Assembly (NCBI RefSeq): GCF_002933855.1
Contig: NZ_BFAQ01000015.1
Location: 1 to 64,000, forward strand
Length of the DNA stretch: 64,000 bases
Source: Vibrio penaeicida
Lineage (GTDB): Bacteria > Pseudomonadota > Gammaproteobacteria > Enterobacterales > Vibrionaceae
Direction: 5' to 3'
Below the pieces are notes generated by a model that worked only from the letters and a program-made list of their open reading frames with translations, was not told where the DNA came from and made no database searches. This document shows positions 1-9,224 of the stretch, piece by piece. Numbering within the stretch: position 1 is the stretch's first letter; each line of letters opens with the position of its first letter. A program made the translations under genes and the position numbers.

Positions 1-39
1 GCTCCAGAGATGAACTCTCGCCTTGTAGATATTATTTAG

Positions 40-65
40 CAATTGAGCATTTCAATGCTCGGTTG
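40..65 (+). terminator. possible hairpin at the left edge
   Basis: The arms CAATTGAGCAT (40-50) and ATGCTCGGTTG (55-65) pair around a TTCA loop, with two G-U pairs. Only a short TATTT follows. It may be the tail of a gene to the left of the window. No gene is visible in bases 1-168 on either strand. Confidence 0.3.
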
Positions 66-81
66 TATTTGGACATAAAAA

Positions 82-116
82 GACCCCCAATAATTGGTGT
101 CCAACTATTGGGGGTC
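82..116 (-). terminator. rho-independent terminator of the RND efflux operon
   Basis: An 11-bp perfect stem (82-92 with 106-116, GACCCCCAATA/TATTGGGGGTC) is followed on the minus strand by TTTTTAT. It lies 53 bases after the stop codon of the pump gene, so it should end the efflux transcript. Confidence 0.85.
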
Positions 117-168
117 AGTTCACACTAAGCTGGCGTTTTTCATTTTGAAACATGAGTATCAATAGAAG

Positions 169-3100
169 CTATGAAACTTCGTTTACCAATCCCAACTCTG
201 GTTTTTCGGGATCCGTTTTTTCTGACTCCGCTTTTCCAAGATCAGGAGTTTCATCTGATTTCACTTCTGCTTTAGGCTCTCTGCCAAGCATGAGCAAACA
301 AGGCGTTAAAACCAGAGTTAACACTGTCGCAAATGCCAACCCACCCGCAACAGCGGTTGCTAATTGAGACCACCACTGTGTACTTGGCGCACCAAATTCT
401 ATCTTCTGATTAATAAGGTCAATGTTCATTTCCAATACCATTGGCAGAAGACCTAAAATAGTCGTCACAGTAGTTAACATAACCGGGCGAAGACGCTGTA
501 CTCCTGTACGCAATATCGCATTGGTTTTGTCTAAGCCGCGCTTTCTCAACTGATTGTATGTGTCAATGAGTACTATATTGTTGTTAACGACAATACCCGC
601 CAGTGCAATAACACCAATTCCTGACATAATCACGCCAAATGGTCTTTGGAAAATCAACAAACCAACAAACACACCAACAGTAGAAAACAACACTGCACTC
701 AAAATCAAAAATGCTTGATAGAAGCTATTGAACTGGGTAATAAGAATCAACGCCATCACAGCCAGTGCAATCAAGAACGCCTTTTGCAAGAATGCAGATG
801 AGTTTTCTTGCTCCTCATTTTGTCCGCGGATTTTGTATTCCACACCTGCAGGAAGCTCTAGTGCTGCCAAAGCTTCTTCAATCTTTGGTAGTTCATTGGC
901 CAGGTTGTATTCATCTCCCTCTTTCATGTCAGCCATGATGTTGATGATACGGTGCCCATCGAGACGTTGAATAGCGTCTTGCTTTTGATGCGGTTTAATA
1001 TCTGCAAAGTTGGTAATTGGCACTAACCCCATTTGAGTTTTGACTCTCAATTGATCAAAGCGCCCAATATCTCGCTTGTCTTCAGGGAATCGAACCAGAA
1101 TATCCACTTCTTCATTTGCATCATCGGGAAGATAGTCACCAATTTTCAATCCGTTTGTGACAAATTGAACCGTGTTTCCTACTAAGGTTGCGTCCGCTGC
1201 AAAACGTGAAGCATCATCGCGTCGAATATCGATTTGCCAATCGATACCCTCTTTACTTGATGTGTCATTCAGGTTTGTGAACGCAGGGTATGAATCCGCC
1301 CAGTGGCGTACAATTTTCGCTCCCTCATCCAAATTATCAGGTTGGCTTGAAGACATCTCGATGACCAAGTCATTTTCTACTGGGGGACCCGCATCTGGGA
1401 ATTTATATTCGATCTCTACCCCTGCAAACTTGTTTGTCACTTCACGAAGTTCTTCGATAATGACGGTAACTTTACGACGATACTGCCAATCAATAGGGGT
1501 AATTTGGATCTGCCCTATCTCATCTTTTCCGCCTGTTTTGGTATAGACACTCTCAAACTCATCGTGCCCTAAAACCACCGCTTCAACTTCACGCATGATG
1601 GTGTCTTTTTCACGTAATGATAAATCGCCATGTGAGCGCACTTTTACAGTAAAGAATGGAGGATCAACTTCTGGGAAGAACTCCGCACCAAGACCAGCTT
1701 TGTTATAAGCAAAGCCAACGGCAACCGCCAGTAAAATTGCAGAAAATAGAATTTTGAGAGGGTGCTTAATCGCTACAGACAGCGTTTTATAATATGCCCT
1801 TGTTAAACCTGTCGCTTTTTCAAAGTCGCCATCATGCAGAGCCACCATTTCTTTCTGCTTCGCGGGGGAAACATACTGTTGTTTACCTAACAGTCCCCCA
1901 AGAACCGGAACAAACAATAGCGCCATGACCAAAGATGCACTTAACGTAGCAATCAGAGTCAGCGGTAGATACTTCATGAACTCGCCCGTGGTATCAGGCC
2001 AGAATAGCAAAGGAGCAAATGCCGCAAGCGTAGTAGCGGTAGAAGCGGTAATAGGCCATGCCATTCGTTTTGCAGCATCTCGGTAGGCATCTTTCTTATC
2101 TACGCCTTCTTGCATTCTTCTGTCTGCAAATTCGGTCACTACAATGGCACCATCCACCAGCATACCAACGGCCATGATCAACGAGAAAAGCACGACGATA
2201 TTAACCGTTAAGCCAAATATCGCGAGAACCAGCAGCCCCGTAAGAAATGATCCAGGAATGGATACACCCACCAAGAAAGCCGTTCGCGTACCAAGAATCG
2301 CAATGATCACGATGACAACAAGAATGATCGCAGAAAGAATGTTGTTTTGAAGATCATTAAGCATGGTCTTCACATCTTTCGACTCATCCCAAGTATATTT
2401 AACTAACAGGTTTGAAGGCCAATCGTCTCGCTTCTGCGCCTCTGCTAGAACCAGCTTAACCAGATCAACCGTTTCAATGATGTTTTCGCCTGCTCGTTTC
2501 TTCACATCGAGAACGACAGCGGACTCACCATCGAGTCGAGCGTAGCTTTCTGGATCTCGGAATGCACGTCTTACTGTCGCGATATCACCAAACGTGATGA
2601 CTTGTTTCCCATCAACTTTTACAGGCAACTCTAAGACGTCTTTTAGAGAATCGAAAACCGAAGGCACTTTGACAGAAAATCGTCCATAGCCAGTATCGAC
2701 AAATCCTGCAGCAACAACTTTGTTATTTTGAGCAATCAGATTGTAGATATCGCCTTGATCAAGACCATAACTTTCCATAAGAAGTGGATCGACAATGATT
2801 TCAACAACATCATCGCGGTCACCAGCAATATCAACTTCAAGAACCTGGCGGAAACCTTCCAACTTATCTCGTATTTGGCGACCTACCTGAACAATAGTGC
2901 GTTCCGGTACTGTTCCGTACAGCACAACGGATAAGATCGGCTGCTCGGAAGCTAAAGTCACTTCATTAACGGTTGGTTCGTCACTGTCTGCTGGCAGCTT
3001 AGCTTTCGCTAAATCGACCGCCTCTCGGACATCAGCCATTGCTTTATTGAGGTCAACGCCGACATTAAATTCCAGCATGACAGAAGCATGACCTTCTGAA

Positions 3101-3354
3101 GCCGTGGAATTCATCTCTTTTACACCTTCAATTGAGCGTAGCTCTTGCTCAATAGGTCGAACAAGCAATCGCTCTGAGTCTCCAGGCGAGATACCTTGGT
3201 GTCCAACAGAAACATAGATAATAGGGATGGTAATGTCTGGGCTGGATTCTTTAGGGATCGCTTGGTAAGTCAATGCTCCTGCGACCAAAATCAAGATCAA
3301 CAGAGTGAGCATTGTGCGGCTACGTGAGAGTGCCGCATCAATTACAGAATACAT
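169..3354 (-). CDS. RND efflux pump, inner-membrane permease (HAE-1/AcrB superfamily)
   Basis: This 1061-residue protein has the size and layout of an RND proton antiporter: one N-terminal membrane helix (about residues 10-30), a large periplasmic part, a block of helices around 330-550, a second periplasmic part, and a last helix block around 850-1010, with an acidic, lysine-rich tail. The helix-4 motif reads GMLVDGAIVV: the first of the two AcrB aspartates (D407) is kept and the second (D408) is glycine. The helix-10 motif reads IVVNNNIVLID, with Asn where AcrB has Lys940. These changes are found in some HAE-1 branches, so the protein is probably active, but substrates cannot be predicted. 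The gene follows the adaptor by 12 bases in one operon. No outer-membrane channel gene is nearby, so TolC or a similar channel would be shared. Confidence 0.9.
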   Translation of the reverse strand: MYSVIDAALSRSRTMLTLLILILVAGALTYQAIPKESSPDITIPIIYVSVGHQGISPGDSERLLVRPIEQELRSIEGVKEMNSTASEGHASVMLEFNVGVDLNKAMADVREAVDLAKAKLPADSDEPTVNEVTLASEQPILSVVLYGTVPERTIVQVGRQIRDKLEGFRQVLEVDIAGDRDDVVEIIVDPLLMESYGLDQGDIYNLIAQNNKVVAAGFVDTGYGRFSVKVPSVFDSLKDVLELPVKVDGKQVITFGDIATVRRAFRDPESYARLDGESAVVLDVKKRAGENIIETVDLVKLVLAEAQKRDDWPSNLLVKYTWDESKDVKTMLNDLQNNILSAIILVVIVIIAILGTRTAFLVGVSIPGSFLTGLLVLAIFGLTVNIVVLFSLIMAVGMLVDGAIVVTEFADRRMQEGVDKKDAYRDAAKRMAWPITASTATTLAAFAPLLFWPDTTGEFMKYLPLTLIATLSASLVMALLFVPVLGGLLGKQQYVSPAKQKEMVALHDGDFEKATGLTRAYYKTLSVAIKHPLKILFSAILLAVAVGFAYNKAGLGAEFFPEVDPPFFTVKVRSHGDLSLREKDTIMREVEAVVLGHDEFESVYTKTGGKDEIGQIQITPIDWQYRRKVTVIIEELREVTNKFAGVEIEYKFPDAGPPVENDLVIEMSSSQPDNLDEGAKIVRHWADSYPAFTNLNDTSSKEGIDWQIDIRRDDASRFAADATLVGNTVQFVTNGLKIGDYLPDDANEEVDILVRFPEDKRDIGRFDQLRVKTQMGLVPITNFADIKPHQKQDAIQRLDGHRIINIMADMKEGDEYNLANELPKIEEALAALELPAGVEYKIRGQNEEQENSSAFLQKAFLIALAVMALILITQFNSFYQAFLILSAVLFSTVGVFVGLLIFQRPFGVIMSGIGVIALAGIVVNNNIVLIDTYNQLRKRGLDKTNAILRTGVQRLRPVMLTTVTTILGLLPMVLEMNIDLINQKIEFGAPSTQWWSQLATAVAGGLAFATVLTLVLTPCLLMLGREPKAEVKSDETPDLGKAESEKTDPEKPELGLVNEVS

Positions 3355-3366
3355 AATACAGCCCTC

Positions 3367-4449
3367 TTATTGGCGAGTAGCAATCACAGAGTCGCCATCA
3401 CGGACGAACCCTTGACCGACAGTAATAATATCCACTTCACTGCCCAGACCTGTCAGCCAAACACCGTCTTGTTCCGCTTTAACCAATTGAATTGGAATAA
3501 ACTTAACGACATCTTTAGCTTGAACCGTCTTCACGCCTAAGTTCCCAGATTCATCTAGAGCCAACATCGCTGGTGTAACTTTAACGGCGAGCTGAGTCTC
3601 TAGCTCAAGATCCACTTCAGCACTTACACCTGCTGGTGTTTTCTGCCCTTTGTTTGGAATTTCAATTTCGATGGCAAACGTATTCGTTGATAGAGAAGAG
3701 ACACGAGAAAGATAGCGTAAACGCCCTTCAATAAGCTCACCAGTTACCAAGCGAATAGAAGCAAGTTGATTCAATTTAAGTTGATGTACATGACGCTCGC
3801 TGACATCTGCCTCAATAACCAACTTGGAAAGGTCTAAGACTTTCGCGACTGGATCACCCACACCAACGAAGTCCCCGACTTCAATCATCATGTCTTCAAC
3901 AAAGCCCGAGAAAGGTGCTTTAACTTCAGTATTACTTAGTGCCAATTGTGCATTTCGAACACCAGCACGAGCATCAGTCAAAGAAGCTTGTGCATTGCTG
4001 TATGCAACTTCACCTTGTAACCCTCTTTTTTTCAGAGAGTTCGCTGCTTTAAATTCTTTCTCTTTAACAGTCAGTAACGCTTTAGCTTTCTCAAGCCTAA
4101 TATCCAAATCTGCCTTGTCTATTTGAGCAATAGCCTGCCCTTTTTTAACAAAGTCACCTTTACTGGCTTTGAGCGCGACAATTTTTCCAGCGATTTCTGC
4201 ACCGAGAGTGGCTTCACGGTTTGGTGCAGTACGACCATAGAGGTTAATATTTTTGGCGGTGGGTTGAGCTATAAAACTATCGACAACAACCTTTGCGAGT
4301 GGGATGGTTTCTTCCTGCTTATTACTTTGAGGGGATTCTTCCGCTTTTAGAATGCCAAGACCAAGCCAAACGGTGAGAATAGTAACGAGTATGAGGGAGA
4401 CTAGCCAAGGGCGTTGAGAGAAAAAGCCATTAGTTCTTGCAACTGGCAT
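3367..4449 (-). CDS. RND efflux periplasmic adaptor (membrane fusion protein)
   Basis: The 360-residue protein starts with a basic segment and one hydrophobic helix (about residues 13-31) that acts as signal or anchor; there is no lipobox cysteine. A lipoyl-type half (GAEIAGKIVALKASKGDFVKK), an alanine- and lysine-rich coiled-coil hairpin (about 105-170), the second lipoyl half (KAPFSGFVEDMM) and a beta-barrel domain follow in the usual order. It links the inner-membrane pump encoded directly downstream to an outer-membrane channel. An AAGGA ribosome site stands before the ATG. The family is clear; the specific pump type is not. Confidence 0.9.
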   Translation of the reverse strand: MPVARTNGFFSQRPWLVSLILVTILTVWLGLGILKAEESPQSNKQEETIPLAKVVVDSFIAQPTAKNINLYGRTAPNREATLGAEIAGKIVALKASKGDFVKKGQAIAQIDKADLDIRLEKAKALLTVKEKEFKAANSLKKRGLQGEVAYSNAQASLTDARAGVRNAQLALSNTEVKAPFSGFVEDMMIEVGDFVGVGDPVAKVLDLSKLVIEADVSERHVHQLKLNQLASIRLVTGELIEGRLRYLSRVSSLSTNTFAIEIEIPNKGQKTPAGVSAEVDLELETQLAVKVTPAMLALDESGNLGVKTVQAKDVVKFIPIQLVKAEQDGVWLTGLGSEVDIITVGQGFVRDGDSVIATRQ

Positions 4450-4517
4450 ACAAATTCCTTGTTATATTTTTTTGTCTTATACGACTTCCTAACGCAAAAG
4501 ACTCAATTTAGATGGGG

Positions 4518-4545
4518 ATTATATCTGAGCAACCTTAAGCTCAGA
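4518..4545 (-). promoter_or_regulatory. candidate promoter -10 with overlapping inverted repeat, efflux operon
   Basis: On the minus strand a perfect TATAAT (4523-4518) lies about 70 bases before the adaptor start. Directly upstream of it is the inverted repeat TCTGAGC-N8-GCTCAGA (4524-4530 and 4539-4545), placed where a repressor would cover the spacer. A good -35 hexamer is not evident. Confidence 0.4.
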
Positions 4546-4589
4546 TTAACATTGAATGACCCAATGCTAATCAAGTATACGGAAACAAT

Positions 4590-4608
4590 ACACCGTACCG
4601 AACGGTGT
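4590..4608. promoter_or_regulatory. palindromic operator candidate (TetR/AcrR-like)
   Basis: ACACCGT-N5-ACGGTGT is a perfect 7-bp dyad, and within it ACCG-AA-CGGT forms a second nested dyad. ACCGNNCGGT cores are common in TetR-family operators that control efflux pumps. It lies about 140 bases upstream of the adaptor gene. No tetR gene is in the window, so the assignment is inference. Confidence 0.4.
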
Positions 4609-4637
4609 TTTGCATGTAATCTCACAAAAAAATGAAA

Positions 4638-4660
4638 AAACCCAGTAAATTACTGGGTTT
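4638..4660 (-). terminator. rho-independent terminator of erpA
   Basis: AAACCCAGTAA (4638-4648) pairs with TTACTGGGTTT (4650-4660); on the minus strand the stem runs into TTTTTTCATTTTTTT. It lies just after the erpA stop codon. Confidence 0.8.
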
Positions 4661-4692
4661 TCATGGAATTAAAGGGCGTATTAAAACTGCGA

Positions 4693-5034
4693 CTACACGC
4701 TAAATGATGCTCCACAACCACATGTTGTCGTTGCGTTAGGGTTGTTGACGAAGAAGCGACTGCCTTCTAAACCTTCAGTGTAGTCAACAATACCACCCAT
4801 CAGGTACTGAAGGCTCATAGGGTCTACAACGAGAACAACACCATCATTTTCGATAATCGAGTCACCATCATTGACGGACTCATCAAACGTAAATCCGTAT
4901 TGAAAACCACTGCAACCACCTCCAGTGATATATACACGCAGTTTTAGTTCTGGATTTTCTTCTTCAGAAATTAGGAGCTTTACACGTGCTGCCGCCGTAT
5001 CTGAAAAGGACAAGGGTACATTTATTTCACTCAC
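4693..5034 (-). CDS. erpA: ErpA, A-type iron-sulfur carrier protein
   Basis: ErpA delivers [4Fe-4S] clusters to apo-enzymes such as those of isoprenoid synthesis. The 113-residue protein keeps the three cluster-binding cysteines of A-type carriers (C41 in GGGCSGF; C105 and C107 in CGCG) and the family motif DPMSLQYL. I chose the GTG at 5034, which gives the MSEINVPL start seen in Vibrio homologues and sits seven bases after AGAGAGG; an in-frame GTG at 5049 would add five residues and lacks a ribosome site. The gene stands alone, divergent from hemL, with its own terminator. Confidence 0.95.
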   Translation of the reverse strand: MSEINVPLSFSDTAAARVKLLISEEENPELKLRVYITGGGCSGFQYGFTFDESVNDGDSIIENDGVVLVVDPMSLQYLMGGIVDYTEGLEGSRFFVNNPNATTTCGCGASFSV

Positions 5035-5234
5035 AACGACCTCTCTCACGCGGCTTATTTCTTCAATACGCCGACTTATTAAAATTTCGATTATTGGCTG
5101 ATTATCTAATACCTGACTGTTACGTTCAAGTATTGCCTATTTCAACCTAAGTCACACAAAACTTTAAATTGGATAATGCAAAACTCGCGGTTACCGTTAC
5201 AATGCGTGCGTTCAACTTAAATAAGGATTTCTCC

Positions 5235-6527
5235 ATGACCAAATCAGCCGAGCTGTATCAAAAAGCGCAAGATATTATCCCGGGAGGCGTTAACTCCCCT
5301 GTACGCGCTTTTAATGGCGTCGGTGGCTCACCGCTATTTATAGAACGAGCTGACGGCGCATTTATCTTTGATGCTGATGGTAAAGCTTATATAGACTATG
5401 TTGGTTCATGGGGACCAATGATTCTGGGTCACAATCATGTCGCTGTTCGTGATGCCGTCGTTGAAGCCGCTAATCGCGGACTGAGTTTTGGTGCGCCAAC
5501 AGAGATGGAAATCAAAATGGCGGAGTTGGTATCGACATTGGTTCCTTCTATGGAACAACTTCGTATGGTGAGTTCTGGGACTGAAGCCACTATGAGTGCT
5601 ATTCGATTAGCTCGTGGCTATACTGGTCGAGACAAAATTCTAAAATTTGAAGGCTGTTACCATGGTCATGCAGATAGCTTATTAGTGAAAGCTGGCTCAG
5701 GAGCACTCACCCTAGGTCAGCCAAGCTCTCCAGGTGTACCTGCCGATTTTGCTAAATATACCCTTACTGCAACTTTCAACGATCTTGAGTCGGTAAAAGA
5801 ACTGTTTGCAGCAAACAAAGGGGAGATCGCCTGCATTATTGTTGAACCTGTTGCTGGCAATATGAACTGTATCCCACCCGTCGATGGTTTCCACGAAGGT
5901 TTACGCAGCCTTTGCGATCAAGAAGGTGCTTTGCTGATTTTTGATGAGGTTATGACAGGGTTCCGTGTTGCACAAGGTGGTGCTCAGGCTTACTACAATA
6001 TTCAGCCAGATTTGACTACGCTAGGTAAAGTGATTGGCGGTGGTATGCCAGTCGGTGCGTTTGGTGGTAAAAAAGAAGTCATGCAACATATCGCGCCAAC
6101 AGGTCCAGTCTACCAAGCAGGTACCCTTTCTGGTAACCCCGTAGCAATGGCTGCTGGCTACGCTTGTTTGCAGGAATTAACCTGTGAAGGCAATGAACAA
6201 CGTCTAGCCGACGTGACCAAGCAACTGGCTGATGGATTTAAAGAACTAGCCGATAAAAATGGCATTCCTTTGGTTGTGAATCAAGTTGGTGGGATGTTCG
6301 GGTTCTTCTTTACCGATCAGACTAACGTTACTCGCTATGAAGACGTCACAAAATGCGACATTGAGCGTTTTAAACGATTCTTCCACCTTATGCTTGATCA
6401 CGGTGTTTATCTTGCACCTTCCGCATTTGAAGCAAGCTTCACTTCTTTGGCGCACGGCAGTAAAGAAATTGATGCAACGTTGGAAGCGGCAGACCGCTGT
6501 TTTGCGATCCTTGCTTCTGAAGCATAA
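5235..6527 (+). CDS. hemL: Glutamate-1-semialdehyde 2,1-aminomutase
   Basis: HemL converts glutamate-1-semialdehyde to 5-aminolevulinate, the second step of the C5 heme pathway, using pyridoxal phosphate. The 430-residue protein aligns end to end with E. coli HemL; the PLP lysine is K265 ([10 protein letters not shown]). The aminotransferase class III signature [11 protein letters not shown] is intact. The start is the ATG at 5235, eight bases after TAAGGA; upstream in-frame codons from 5169 are not conserved. It is a single-gene unit closed by a strong terminator. Confidence 0.96.
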   Translation: MTKSAELYQKAQDIIPGGVNSPVRAFNGVGGSPLFIERADGAFIFDADGKAYIDYVGSWGPMILGHNHVAVRDAVVEAANRGLSFGAPTEMEIKMAELVSTLVPSMEQLRMVSSGTEATMSAIRLARGYTGRDKILKFEGCYHGHADSLLVKAGSGALTLGQPSSPGVPADFAKYTLTATFNDLESVKELFAANKGEIACIIVEPVAGNMNCIPPVDGFHEGLRSLCDQEGALLIFDEVMTGFRVAQGGAQAYYNIQPDLTTLGKVIGGGMPVGAFGGKKEVMQHIAPTGPVYQAGTLSGNPVAMAAGYACLQELTCEGNEQRLADVTKQLADGFKELADKNGIPLVVNQVGGMFGFFFTDQTNVTRYEDVTKCDIERFKRFFHLMLDHGVYLAPSAFEASFTSLAHGSKEIDATLEAADRCFAILASEA

Positions 6528-6570
6528 ATTCTTATACCTATTTTTAAATGAATAAAAATCGGTCTATTTA

Positions 6571-6593
6571 GGGCAGCCTTCGCTGCCCTTTTT
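6571..6593 (+). terminator. rho-independent terminator of hemL
   Basis: GGGCAGC (6571-6577) and GCTGCCC (6582-6588) close a CTTC tetraloop, followed by TTTTT. Confidence 0.85.
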
Positions 6594-6779
6594 ATCGCCA
6601 ATTGAGAATAACTAAAGCGATAAGCACACAATTACACAGTGTAAAACGCGATGCTCTCTTTCTTGTTCCTGAGCATGCTTTCTCTTTCCTACAACACGCC
6701 ATAACGCTTTTCTTTTGTTGATAACCAATTGTATTACCGCCATTATAATGCACAGACTAAAAAGATTAGAGGCAATACC

Positions 6780-7865
6780 GTGTCAGATAAACTCAAGTTA
6801 TCATCCAGTCACTGGGTACTCGTGCTCGCGCTTCTGGCTGCTGGTTATGCGTGCTATTTGCTTGTTCAACCCTACGTTAACTCTATTATCTTAGCGTTTA
6901 TCATCTCACTACTGATGTTCCCTGTGCATGAGTGGTTAGAAGATAAAATGCCAAACTACAAAAACACCGCATCTGTCCTATCTTGCGTATTGCTCACTGT
7001 CATTATTGTTCTGCCTTTATTGGCTGTCTTTGCCGCCATCGTTCAGCAAGGATCTGGCTTTTCTCAAAATGCCTACAACTGGCTAACTCACGGCGGAATT
7101 CAAGAAGCCACATCTCACCCATTTGTAATAAAGGCTCTCGGTTTTGTTAATGAGTATCTGCCTTTTGATGCCATTGATCCTCAGCAAATTGCCCAGAAAG
7201 TTGCAGAGTTTGTCTCTCAATTTGGTTCTCAGTTAGTGGCATTTAGTGCCAAAGTGCTTGGAGATGCGACCAGCTTCTTAATGGATTTCTTTTTGATGTT
7301 GTTTGTGCTTTTCTTCCTTTTAAGAGATCACGACAAAATCATTAAAGCTATCCGCCATATACTCCCTCTTTCTCGCAGCCAAGAAGACCGGCTACTGGAA
7401 GAAATTGAGAAAGTATCAAAGTCTGCAGTTTTAGGCTCATTTCTCACTGCAATAGCACAAGGCTTGGCAGGTGGTATTGGAATGTGGCTAACGGGTTTCC
7501 CTGGGTTATTTTGGGGAACAATGATGGGATTTGCTTCCTTCATTCCACTTGTTGGTACCGCTTTAATATGGATACCTGCGGCAATTTACCTATTTGTTAC
7601 TGGTGATACAGGTTGGGCAGTATTCCTAACCATATGGAGTGTCGTCATTGTTGGCTCTATAGATAATATTTTACGTCCGCTGCTAATGCAGGGCAGTGCT
7701 GGAATGAACACATTGATGATTTTCTTCTCTCTATTAGGGGGTATCCAGCTATTCGGGTTAATAGGTTTAATCTATGGCCCACTCATCTTTGCCGTCACTA
7801 TGGTGCTGTTCACTATTTACGAAGAAGAATTCCAAACCTTCTTGAATAAACAAGACAACAGTTAA
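6780..7865 (+). CDS. AI-2E family transporter (PerM/YdiK-like membrane protein)
   Basis: The 361-residue protein is almost entirely hydrophobic, with about eight predicted membrane helices, and carries the family's C-terminal motif DNILRPLLMQGS followed by a glycine-rich helix pair. It belongs to the AI-2E/UPF0118 permease family, whose members have been linked to autoinducer-2 export or ion transport; the substrate here is unknown. The GTG at 6780 is preferred because AGAGG precedes it by eight bases; a TTG at 6729 would add 17 poorly conserved polar residues. It lies alone between hemL and rsmC. Confidence 0.85.
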   Translation: MSDKLKLSSSHWVLVLALLAAGYACYLLVQPYVNSIILAFIISLLMFPVHEWLEDKMPNYKNTASVLSCVLLTVIIVLPLLAVFAAIVQQGSGFSQNAYNWLTHGGIQEATSHPFVIKALGFVNEYLPFDAIDPQQIAQKVAEFVSQFGSQLVAFSAKVLGDATSFLMDFFLMLFVLFFLLRDHDKIIKAIRHILPLSRSQEDRLLEEIEKVSKSAVLGSFLTAIAQGLAGGIGMWLTGFPGLFWGTMMGFASFIPLVGTALIWIPAAIYLFVTGDTGWAVFLTIWSVVIVGSIDNILRPLLMQGSAGMNTLMIFFSLLGGIQLFGLIGLIYGPLIFAVTMVLFTIYEEEFQTFLNKQDNS

Positions 7866-7903
7866 ATTCTGTTGGCCTAATTCCTTCGTAGGCACTTCAA
7901 GCT

Positions 7904-7942
7904 ATGGTCGGATTGTGCGAGAATCCGACCATATTTTCCTTT
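7904..7942 (+). terminator. hairpin between the AI-2E family gene and rsmC
   Basis: ATGGTCGGATT (7904-7914) pairs with AATCCGACCAT (7922-7932) and is followed by ATTTTCCTTTT. It ends only 14 bases before the rsmC start, so it may be a terminator for the permease gene and also limit read-through into rsmC. Confidence 0.6.
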
Positions 7943-7955
7943 TCGAGATCCTTTC

Positions 7956-8981
7956 ATGTCAGCATTTACCGCTCCTAGTCAAATTGCAGAGCGAAATCTG
8001 GAATATTTTAATGGCAAACACGTATTGGTTGCGGGCGAAGCAGAAGATCTGTTTCCAATAGAACTCGGCAAGAATTGTGAAAGTGTTTCCGTATTTACTA
8101 CGCATTATGGTTACTATCACCAACTCGAAAACCACTCCTCTATTCAACGTTTTTTCGGTGAAGAATTCACGGCGCCAACCCAAGCCGATCTCATCTTGCT
8201 GTATTGGCCAAAAGCAAAAGCAGAAGCTGAATATTTGTTAGCGATGTTGATGAGCAAATTCGGTGTCGATACGGAAATTGTTGTCATCGGAGAAAACCGT
8301 TCTGGCATCAAAAGTATAGAAAAATTCTTTAAACCCTATGGTGTCATTAAGAAATACGATTCAGCACGCCGTTGCTCATTTTACTGGGGGCAATGCACCT
8401 CTGAGCCCGCAGAATTTAACATTCAGCAGTGGTACAAAAGCTATGCATTGAATATTGACGGTGCTGACTTAACCATAAAAAGCTTACCCGGTGTGTTTAG
8501 CCATGGTGAGTTTGATATTGGTACCCAACTACTATTGAAAACGCTCCCTAACTTAGCAGGAAAAGTGCTCGACTTCGGGTGTGGTGCAGGGGTTATTGGC
8601 GCTGCGATGGCGAATCAATTCCCAGAAATCAACTTATCTATGTGCGATGTCAGTGCACTAGCCGTTGCATCTTCCAAGGCGACCCTTGCAGCTAACAATA
8701 TTGAAGGTCATGTGTTTGCAACAGACGTATATTCAGATGTGAATGATTCTTATGATTTTTTAATCTCCAATCCCCCATTTCATTCAGGCTTAGATACCAG
8801 CTACAGTGCGACAGAAACATTGTTGGCTCAGGCCCCTGCTTACTTGAATAAAAGAGGGACATTACACATCGTCGCCAATAGCTTTCTAAAATACCCCCCA
8901 ATTATTGAAAAAGCATTTGGGCACTGCGAGTTAGCCGACAAAACAACAAAATTCGCTATCTACCAAGCAAATAAAGCATAA
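7956..8981 (+). CDS. rsmC: 16S rRNA (guanine1207-N2)-methyltransferase RsmC
   Basis: RsmC methylates G1207 of 16S rRNA in the 30S subunit using S-adenosylmethionine. The 341-residue protein has the two tandem methyltransferase-like domains of the family: an N-terminal inactive one with the conserved [12 protein letters not shown] segment, and a C-terminal catalytic one with the SAM loop [12 protein letters not shown] and the NPPF motif at 272-275. Length and both motifs match E. coli RsmC. The start ATG is preceded by a weak GAGATCC element. Confidence 0.94.
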   Translation: MSAFTAPSQIAERNLEYFNGKHVLVAGEAEDLFPIELGKNCESVSVFTTHYGYYHQLENHSSIQRFFGEEFTAPTQADLILLYWPKAKAEAEYLLAMLMSKFGVDTEIVVIGENRSGIKSIEKFFKPYGVIKKYDSARRCSFYWGQCTSEPAEFNIQQWYKSYALNIDGADLTIKSLPGVFSHGEFDIGTQLLLKTLPNLAGKVLDFGCGAGVIGAAMANQFPEINLSMCDVSALAVASSKATLAANNIEGHVFATDVYSDVNDSYDFLISNPPFHSGLDTSYSATETLLAQAPAYLNKRGTLHIVANSFLKYPPIIEKAFGHCELADKTTKFAIYQANKA

Positions 8982-9160
8982 CGGTTAGAGTATATCTGCC
9001 AGCCTGTTCTCTCATGCTGGTAGCGGCGTTTACTACGCTATTGACGCGACAGTTGCCTAGCTTCACTCAAATTTTGCGTTATTGACCACGATTTGTATGG
9101 GACTTACTTGATTAAGAAAAAAAACCTCGTATAAACGTTAAAATCGTCATTTCCCGTTTT

Positions 9161-9213
9161 GTCGTTTTCGTCGCAGCCTACGAAAACGGCTTGAGTTGTT
9201 AATAGGCTTTTTT
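9161..9213 (+). promoter_or_regulatory. chiS leader: possible pseudoknot/attenuator
   Basis: GTCGTTTTCG (9161-9170) pairs with CGAAAACGGC (9181-9190), with one G-U pair. The loop between them holds AGCCTA (9175-9180), which can pair with TAGGCT (9203-9208), directly followed by TTTTTT (9208-9213), twelve bases before the chiS ATG. The second pairing looks like a terminator; together the two would form an H-type pseudoknot. The rest of the rsmC-chiS gap (8982-9160) shows only a 7-bp hairpin at 8997-9022 and no convincing promoter. Confidence 0.35.
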
Positions 9214-9224
9214 AAACGACACTT

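Noticed and set aside
5169..5234. Longer N-terminus for HemL
   Set aside because: The 22 added residues are not conserved, and the ATG at 5235 has a ribosome site at the right distance.
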